Origin: a virus
DNA length: 50,874 nt
Strand: one strand, 5' to 3'
Virus record (IMG/VR): IMGVR_UViG_3300025467_000022
Location: 1 to 50,874 of that record
Position 1 is the stretch's first letter; every line of letters begins with the position of its first letter. The translations under genes and the position numbers were made by a program. The notes below the pieces were generated by a model, which worked only from the letters and a program-made list of their open reading frames with translations, ran no database searches and was not told where the DNA came from. Of the stretch, positions 46,487 through 50,874 are shown piece by piece.

Positions 46487-47095
46487 TTACTTGATTACTT
46501 TGATGTTACCAGCAATTGATATACGGTGAGAATCTGATGTCTGAAAAGGATACACTTGATGTTTAAGATACGCAGGAAACATCATTAATACTCCTTCCCA
46601 AGTGTTATCAATATCAAGTTCGTATGTTGTGATTCCACCATCTAATTTGTTATAAACAAATTGAAATTTAGAGGCCACTTCTGTATTTGCACTTTTTGCA
46701 TTGGGCATCTGAAGTTCATCTTTTAAATTGTAAGGAATAGTAATCCAAACAACCCAAGATACATCTAGATAATGATAATGCAGAGGATTGTATTCATGTT
46801 TTTTTTGAAAATTAACCCAAGATACTGAATCAATTACATAATCATTGTTCTGATAAAAATCAAACATTTTTCTATATTCTAAAAATGTTTGTTCTACACA
46901 ATTTTTAAATGATCCTTGTATGTTGTAAGTTAGTTCCGTTTCGATGTGTCCTGCAAGATCGTGATTATATGACTGCGGCTTTAAATCTACTTGTCGTTGA
47001 AGGTCTTTGGTTAATTCCGCAAATATTCTAACCGGTATTCTAGTTTTAATTACGCCCGGATTTGGTAATCTTACCTCTGAAAATTCTAAATTCAT
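46487..47095 (-). CDS. 2-oxoglutarate/Fe(II) oxygenase-like protein, 202 aa
   Basis: Double-stranded beta-helix features: YNPLHYHYLDVSWVVWITIP with the H-x-H...D type facial triad start, a strand-turn FVYNKLDGGITTYELDID, then MMFPAYLKHQVYPFQTSDSH and RISIAGNI, holding the distal His and the Arg that binds 2-oxoglutarate. It resembles the phage-common 2OG-FeII_Oxy_5 group. The exact ligands need a model. It is the third such protein in the fibre block and overlaps the neighbour by 4 bases. Hydroxylation of a phage or host protein is a guess. Confidence 0.7.
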   Translation of the reverse strand: MNLEFSEVRLPNPGVIKTRIPVRIFAELTKDLQRQVDLKPQSYNHDLAGHIETELTYNIQGSFKNCVEQTFLEYRKMFDFYQNNDYVIDSVSWVNFQKKHEYNPLHYHYLDVSWVVWITIPYNLKDELQMPNAKSANTEVASKFQFVYNKLDGGITTYELDIDNTWEGVLMMFPAYLKHQVYPFQTSDSHRISIAGNIKVIK

Positions 47096-47322
47096 ATATT
47101 TTTCACAATCTTAATAGTTGACGTTTCTCGGTCGACAATCATTTCGCCTTCGCAACATATGCTCCAGTCTCCATCAGTTTCGGCACCATAACTAGAAACA
47201 TCAATTATTATATTTTTACAAATGTATTCTTTTCCATCTTTGAACACTCGCCATACGTGATCCATTGTACCACGATTCGGCTCTCCTCGCGACTTGTTAA
47301 ATCGAATTTGAAAATTTGCCAT
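47092..47322 (-). CDS. Small conserved-type phage protein, 76 aa
   Basis: Beta-rich: FQIRFNKSRGEPNRGTMDHV, WRVFKDGKEYICKNIIIDVS and GDWSICCEGEMIVDRETSTI with a double Cys. I recall this kind of protein (RFNxSRGxPxRGTxDHVWRV) from T4-like marine phages, of unknown role. It lies between the YkgJ-like gene and an oxygenase with overlaps at both ends, so it is coupled to both. This suggests a joint job with these metal proteins. Confidence 0.7.
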   Translation of the reverse strand: MANFQIRFNKSRGEPNRGTMDHVWRVFKDGKEYICKNIIIDVSSYGAETDGDWSICCEGEMIVDRETSTIKIVKNI

Positions 47323-47753
47323 TAAAATTTTATTTCCAAAAATTCCGGGCTACCTATTTGGTTCCACCCTCCATTAATCTGATAATTTATATTTAGATTG
47401 TTGTTTAGAGCATATTGTATAGCCCAACTAAGTACATCGGCTCTTAATATTTCGCCTGCTTCTATCAATTCAAAATATTCAATATCACCGATTTTCCTCC
47501 AAGTTAATATTGCATTCACTTCGTCAGGTTTCATCCAAGCAGGAATAGTGTCTTTATCTAATGGAAAATTATCATCCCCTAACCACATGCATTTATACGA
47601 TTTACAAGGATTATCCGGACGAGTTGGATATATCGAACAGCCTGTTTTATTTAAAAAATGGCATTTTCTACTTTTCCAAAAAGTATAGCCATGTGCCACT
47701 CCGTGGAGATGACCTTCGCAACATTTCTGACACGAACCACATTCTCTCATCAA
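47322..47753 (-). CDS. YkgJ-like Cys-cluster protein, 143 aa
   Basis: N-terminal Cys motif CGSCQKCCEGHLH (C5, C8, C11, C12) followed by KCHFLNKTGCSIYPTRPDNP and CKSYKCMWL. This is the pattern of the YkgJ/CxxCxxCC family, proposed to bind zinc or an iron-sulphur cluster. The C-terminal half is helical. It overlaps genes on both sides, one of which is an oxygenase. Such proteins are often found near 2-oxoglutarate oxygenases in phages; a role in metal delivery or modification is inference. Confidence 0.8.
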   Translation of the reverse strand: MMRECGSCQKCCEGHLHGVAHGYTFWKSRKCHFLNKTGCSIYPTRPDNPCKSYKCMWLGDDNFPLDKDTIPAWMKPDEVNAILTWRKIGDIEYFELIEAGEILRADVLSWAIQYALNNNLNINYQINGGWNQIGSPEFLEIKF

Positions 47754-48388
47754 ATGATCTCCGCAGTTGCTGGATAGATCATCTTCTCAGATATCGGTCG
47801 AGTAGCAATATTCATATGAATAAATTTAAAAGGTTTAGATGACGGATTTCTTGTAAAACTGTGTGGTAGCCAAGAATTAGCATACATTAATGTACCCGGT
47901 TCTGGAGTAAAATTAATTGTAGATGATGCCATGGTTAACTGTGTAGAGTCACGTTCTACCATTTCATTCATTATTTTTGTAGGTCTCGGATCGTGTACAA
48001 CTAATCTCGGTGGATCTTTAGGACATTCTAAAAAATAAAAAGCTACAAGTTGTGAATCGTTGTGAACATGATACTCCATCGAGGAATACTTATGATGCTC
48101 TTGGCACCATCCTTCGGTAAAATATGTTTCGAATTTTTCCATATCGTACCCTTGATCATTTAATAAATTCCAAGAGGTATTCACTACATATTCTAAGAAC
48201 GGTGTTAATCGAGGATCTGATAAAATATCAATTTGAAGTACTGGATAAACATCGTCGATTTTATTTGATTTACGATGTAAAGAGAGAGATTCATTGCTTA
48301 CTGTCCTGGCAATATCTAAAAATTCAGGTTTTTTAATACTGTATATCGGTGAAACAAAATAATGCCACTGATCGAGGACGTCTGTCAT
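47750..48388 (-). CDS. 2-oxoglutarate/Fe(II) oxygenase-like protein, 212 aa
   Basis: DSBH motif: SMEYHVHNDSQLVAFYFLEC with the first ligands (H-x-H/N-D), a strand DPPRLVVHDPRPTKI and the distal part PEPGTLMYANSWLPHSFTRN, then FKFIHMNI. The cluster resembles 2OG-FeII_Oxy_5; where most relatives have R-I-S-I-x-F-N for 2-oxoglutarate binding, this has KFIHMNI, so cosubstrate binding may differ. TAGGA precedes the ATG. It overlaps the YkgJ-like gene by 4 bases. Confidence 0.75.
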   Translation of the reverse strand: MTDVLDQWHYFVSPIYSIKKPEFLDIARTVSNESLSLHRKSNKIDDVYPVLQIDILSDPRLTPFLEYVVNTSWNLLNDQGYDMEKFETYFTEGWCQEHHKYSSMEYHVHNDSQLVAFYFLECPKDPPRLVVHDPRPTKIMNEMVERDSTQLTMASSTINFTPEPGTLMYANSWLPHSFTRNPSSKPFKFIHMNIATRPISEKMIYPATAEII

Positions 48389-48395
48389 AAAATTC

Positions 48396-48992
48396 CTACT
48401 TGAATCTCGGGCCAGTTAGCCAAACGACTAATGTTTTTCGAGTTCCGTTAGTAACAGGAGTTACTCTGTGTAGTATAAACGATGGAAACGCAGAAATCAA
48501 CCCCTTTTCTTTGTCGACCTTACTCGGAACAGGTCCATCAAAAATTTCTAAATCTCCGCCTTCGTATTCTGAGGGATCAGATAATTGTAATACTAAACTT
48601 AGTTTACGAGGAGTATCAGAGGTCGAACCTCCACGATCTAGATGCCAGGTATAATGCCCGCCTGTGTCGTCATAGATTGTGTACTGTAAATCTTCAACGA
48701 ATCCCCAAATATCAAAGTCAAAAAATTGTCCATTTAGTTGCCTTGCAACATATCCTAATCGATCATATATAAATTGTGTGTCTTCAGTTAGTGCCATCCA
48801 TCCAGTATTCGATTGTCGAATACTGTCATCTACGTTTCCTCGGCCACCTATAGTTGCAGAAGTAATAGTGAGCCGATCACCGATTTCAATTATGCGAGCA
48901 AGTTCGCTTTCATTGAACCCATTTTTCCAAGTTGCAAATGAAATTTCTGGAATAGCAATCGATGGTGGCGGCGTAAGTTGATACACTGACAT
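48396..48992 (-). CDS. Prolyl-4-hydroxylase-type 2OG-Fe(II) oxygenase, 198 aa
   Basis: Strong match to the P4H/PKHD pattern: TWHLDRGGSTSDTPRKLSLV with the H-x-D pair, LQLSDPSEYEGGDLEIFDG, then LISAFPSFILHRVTPVTNGT with the distal His, and RKTLVVWLTGPRF with the 2-oxoglutarate-binding Arg. The family hydroxylates proline or related residues, or small molecules. All catalytic residues appear present. It lies upstream of the other oxygenases, at a tight junction with the 49705 gene. Fibre or glycine-rich proteins nearby are plausible substrates. Confidence 0.9.
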   Translation of the reverse strand: MSVYQLTPPPSIAIPEISFATWKNGFNESELARIIEIGDRLTITSATIGGRGNVDDSIRQSNTGWMALTEDTQFIYDRLGYVARQLNGQFFDFDIWGFVEDLQYTIYDDTGGHYTWHLDRGGSTSDTPRKLSLVLQLSDPSEYEGGDLEIFDGPVPSKVDKEKGLISAFPSFILHRVTPVTNGTRKTLVVWLTGPRFK

Positions 48993-49705
48993 TACTTACG
49001 TTTCCAAATATTATCTCTATAATGAGATTCATGACTTTGTCGTTTTCTTTGCGTATCTCTTAGATCTTTATAGTCCTCAGAAGTAAAGGAACGAATGACG
49101 TGATCGGTGAACAGTGTATCTCGTTTAACAGGAATTACCTGCATTAATGGAGTGCCTGCAGGAATAATTCCGTGAAAATTTGGAACATTCCAAACAAATG
49201 GAAAATTAATAAATTCAAAATATTCATCAACATCAACTAACCCAGAAAAGCAAGTAAATCGATCATCTGCTCTATTCAAGGGAGGAACAAACAACAGAGA
49301 ATATCCTTTCGGGCATTTAATAGCCCAATAATTCATCCATTTAATAGGTGGTTTAGGTAAATGAGGGGCAGGACACTTGTCCGAAGTTAATTGTTTTTCT
49401 CCATGATTTTCGATCATAGGTCTAGGATATTTTGTATCATAAGAAATATGAGAACAATCTTCGTTGGATTTAATCTCTACATCAGCCACTAATGGTATGA
49501 TCCATCCAGTTACCATTGCATCTAAAAACGGTGGACATCGCTTTACGGTTGATTGTTCAAATCCGCTGCCAAGCTTCATTGGTAATGATTTATACCACGA
49601 CGGAATAAGTTTTCTAGCAGGATACGGTTCTGGTATATTACCTAGATCATCTTCAAAACATAAAAATTCTAATTTTTGTTTTTTTGTTTTAAAAAAGGAA
49701 AACAT
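48992..49705 (-). CDS. DUF6065-like conserved phage protein, 237 aa
   Basis: Signature pieces: PYPARKLIPSWYKSLPMKL, STVKRCPPFLDAMVTGWIIP, NYWAIKCPKGYSLLFVPPLN and RDTLFTDHVIRSFTSEDY. I recall this as a conserved protein in T4-like environmental phages and some bacteria (DUF6065), with no known function. The strand-rich middle with repeated Pro and two Cys suggests a compact fold. It overlaps neighbours by 1 base at both ends, so it is in the same operon as the oxygenases. The family assignment is from memory of its motifs. Confidence 0.65.
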   Translation of the reverse strand: MFSFFKTKKQKLEFLCFEDDLGNIPEPYPARKLIPSWYKSLPMKLGSGFEQSTVKRCPPFLDAMVTGWIIPLVADVEIKSNEDCSHISYDTKYPRPMIENHGEKQLTSDKCPAPHLPKPPIKWMNYWAIKCPKGYSLLFVPPLNRADDRFTCFSGLVDVDEYFEFINFPFVWNVPNFHGIIPAGTPLMQVIPVKRDTLFTDHVIRSFTSEDYKDLRDTQRKRQSHESHYRDNIWKRK

Positions 49706-49908
49706 TAATTCTGTCCATTTCCGTGTTTTTCGTAATGAATGCCACCGGATTCTATAAAAATTTTACACCGTTCAACTTCTGCTGCACCTCTTAAGATATG
49801 GTCATCGTGCAGACTAAAATGTAATTCAGAGATCCATTCTCGCAGATGTATAGGCAATTTATCGTAGCAACTCATGACGATTGCCATTCGTTGACCATCA
49901 ACACACAT
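49705..49908 (-). CDS. Small hypothetical protein, 67 aa
   Basis: Helical: MCVDGQRMAIVMSCYDKLPI, HLREWISELHFSLHDDHILR and GAAEVERCKIFIESGGIHYE. No domain is recognised. The start overlaps the stop of the upstream gene and the stop overlaps the next start, so it is translated as part of the chain leading to the oxygenases. Confidence 0.55.
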   Translation of the reverse strand: MCVDGQRMAIVMSCYDKLPIHLREWISELHFSLHDDHILRGAAEVERCKIFIESGGIHYEKHGNGQN

Positions 49909-50222
49909 TAACTAGGCTTTAAGGATGATAATTCTACTAAATTACTGCTAGTAATTGCATCTAACCCAATAAGTGCTCTAGTAACAGAAGTATTATCATC
50001 ATGTAACTCTTCATAGGTTACAAATGGGAAATCTGTAAAAGTTCCGATTTCCCATGTGTTCATTGCAGCAAATACGCCTTCATGATGTGATGGTTCACCG
50101 TACCATAAGTGTTGATATTGAATATTATTAGCATCTAACCATTGTAATGCCAGTGCAGAATTATTGCCACCAGTCGGTGTTAATCCTGTATAAAGATAAA
50201 TTTGTGAAATACCGACGATCAT
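49908..50222 (-). CDS. Thioredoxin-fold-like protein without active Cys, 104 aa
   Basis: The order strand (GISQIYLYTGL), helix (NNSALALQWLDANNI), strand (YQHLWYGEPSH), then DFPFVTYEELHDD follows a glutaredoxin-like layout, with FPFV resembling the cis-Pro loop. The place of CxxC holds TPTG, so it would lack redox activity. This is a guess from secondary structure. GGAG lies about 8 bases before the ATG and a TAAATA lies further upstream. Confidence 0.4.
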   Translation of the reverse strand: MIVGISQIYLYTGLTPTGGNNSALALQWLDANNIQYQHLWYGEPSHHEGVFAAMNTWEIGTFTDFPFVTYEELHDDNTSVTRALIGLDAITSSNLVELSSLKPS

Positions 50223-50244
50223 TCTTAACTCCTAGATCTAGTGA

Positions 50245-50250
50245 TATTTA
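50245..50250 (-). promoter_or_regulatory. Late-promoter-like TAAATA
   Basis: On the minus strand TAATAAATATC lies about 23 bases before the ATG at 50222. It may be the start of the 50222-to-46487 transcription unit. Confidence 0.45.
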
Positions 50251-50285
50251 TTAGCCTAGATTTTAATAATTATAATATATGAAAT

Positions 50286-50874
50286 TTACCAATTAATAGT
50301 AATCGACCCGCTGGCGCTTCCTGTACCGACGGTTACTGTTATGATTTCAAAGGGATATACTTGTACTGATGATGTGTTAACTGCCGATGCAGAACTTCCG
50401 GGATTTCCTGCATTACCAGAAGTAAAAGATCCTGCTGTTCCTGGAGTGGCTCCTGTGCCAGCGGCGCCTGATGTACCTGCCGTACCAGCTGTACCTGTTT
50501 TACCTGCCCAACATGTAGGTGCTGCTCCGCCTGCTGTGGCACCTGTACCTGCTGCACCTGATGTACCAGCTGTGCCCGCAGTTCCGCACTTACCTGCCCA
50601 CGTAGTCGGTGCAGCACCACCTGCAGTAGCACCTGTACCTGCTGCACCTGATGTACCTATTGTACCAGCTGTGCCGGCTTTACCTGACCAACAAGTCGGT
50701 GCAGCACCACCTGCAGTAGCACCTGTACCTGCTGCACCTGCTGTGCCTGCTACACCCGGTGTGCCTGCGTTACCTGCACCACCTGCGGTTGCTGTAGCAG
50801 CTTTACCACCTGCACCCGCAGTACCTCCAGTACCATTTGTTTGACTCGGTGAAGTACCGGCAGTTCCTGCTACC
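50286..50874 (-). CDS. Glycine-rich fibre/adhesin protein, C-terminal part
   Basis: Open from the window edge, so the start is unseen; 195 residues are visible. A 30-residue unit GAAGTGATAGGAAPTCWSGK plus AGTAGTIGTS repeats three times (encoded at 50738-50469), then partly once more. It ends with a beta strand VQVYPFEIITVTVGTGSASG and SITINW. Each unit has one Pro, and a Cys or Thr followed by Trp. Glycine at nearly every third position suggests packed polyglycine helices as in phage adhesins. The matching + strand frame is open by chance of composition. Confidence 0.75.
   Translation of the reverse strand, partial: VAGTAGTSPSQTNGTGGTAGAGGKAATATAGGAGNAGTPGVAGTAGAAGTGATAGGAAPTCWSGKAGTAGTIGTSGAAGTGATAGGAAPTTWAGKCGTAGTAGTSGAAGTGATAGGAAPTCWAGKTGTAGTAGTSGAAGTGATPGTAGSFTSGNAGNPGSSASAVNTSSVQVYPFEIITVTVGTGSASGSITINW
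50469..50738 (-). repeat. Three 90-bp tandem repeats
   Basis: Three in-frame 90-bp units in the glycine-rich gene, with a partial fourth after them. They differ by a few bases each and could vary in number between strains. Confidence 0.85.

Noticed and set aside
50341-50844. 167-aa + strand PAVPAAP repeat ORF
   Set aside because: The minus strand in the fitting frame reads a glycine-rich fibre with a sensible beta-strand end; the + strand reading is a composition artefact.
1-50874. tRNA genes
   Set aside because: No cloverleaf with a GGTTC-type T loop and CCA end was found by eye; a tRNA scan would be needed to be certain.

Overview
The window is a piece of a T4-like contractile-tailed (myovirus) phage genome of the type found in environmental and marine or freshwater viral contigs. 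The evidence is a set of T4-family genes recognisable from their protein sequences. Structural: neck proteins gp13 and gp14, tail completion gp15, sheath gp18, tube gp19, head completion gp4. Packaging: gp16 and gp17. Replication and recombination: gp32, UvsX, UvsY, UvsW, a gp62-like clamp-loader subunit, primase gp61, helicase gp41 and a dNMP kinase like T4 gp1. The host cannot be named from the sequence. No tRNA, rRNA, IS element or CRISPR array was seen.

Layout. (1) 1-3870 is a small-gene region on the + strand, visibly more GC-rich and rich in CA/GT. It carries ten ORFs of 42-114 aa, sigma70-like promoters, strong terminators, duplicated leader elements and many GTGGG-type hairpins. (2) 3871-4323 is a convergent intergenic region with 46-bp tandem hairpin repeats. 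(3) 4324-5296 is a minus-strand operon of four small genes with a consensus promoter at its head. (4) 5457-8822 holds two large unknown phage proteins. (5) 8812-18135 is the neck/tail block, with gp14 and gp15 on the minus strand, diverging from gp13 at a perfect palindrome. (6) 18205-26113 runs through a tube-like protein, gp4, gp16 and gp17 to a large unknown protein. (7) 26235-39823 is the recombination and replication block. It includes a GIY-YIG homing endonuclease, the remnant of an HNH homing endonuclease, and a 189-aa protein that keeps the catalytic aspartates of bacterial Pol III alpha (DnaE). (8) 39820-50874 is a long minus-strand block of tail-fibre genes mixed with three 2-oxoglutarate/Fe(II) oxygenase-like proteins, a YkgJ-like Cys-cluster protein, a cupin, a methyltransferase and an AlgH/YqgE protein.

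Regulation seen in the sequence. Six genes have the late-promoter-like string TAAATA exactly five bases before their ATG, with no normal Shine-Dalgarno site. From T4 late promoters this would place the transcript start on the A of the ATG. Two further genes have consensus sigma70 promoters whose predicted start also falls on the ATG. Leaderless transcription therefore looks like a systematic feature. Several sigma70-type promoters also have an inverted repeat straddling the -10 box.

What looks least described: the leaderless-promoter architecture, including a bidirectional palindrome between gp13 and gp14; the mini-DnaE protein; a HARP-like protein paired with UvsW; Trp-rich modules shared by gp14, gp15 and the very large gp18; and the oxygenase/fibre cluster.
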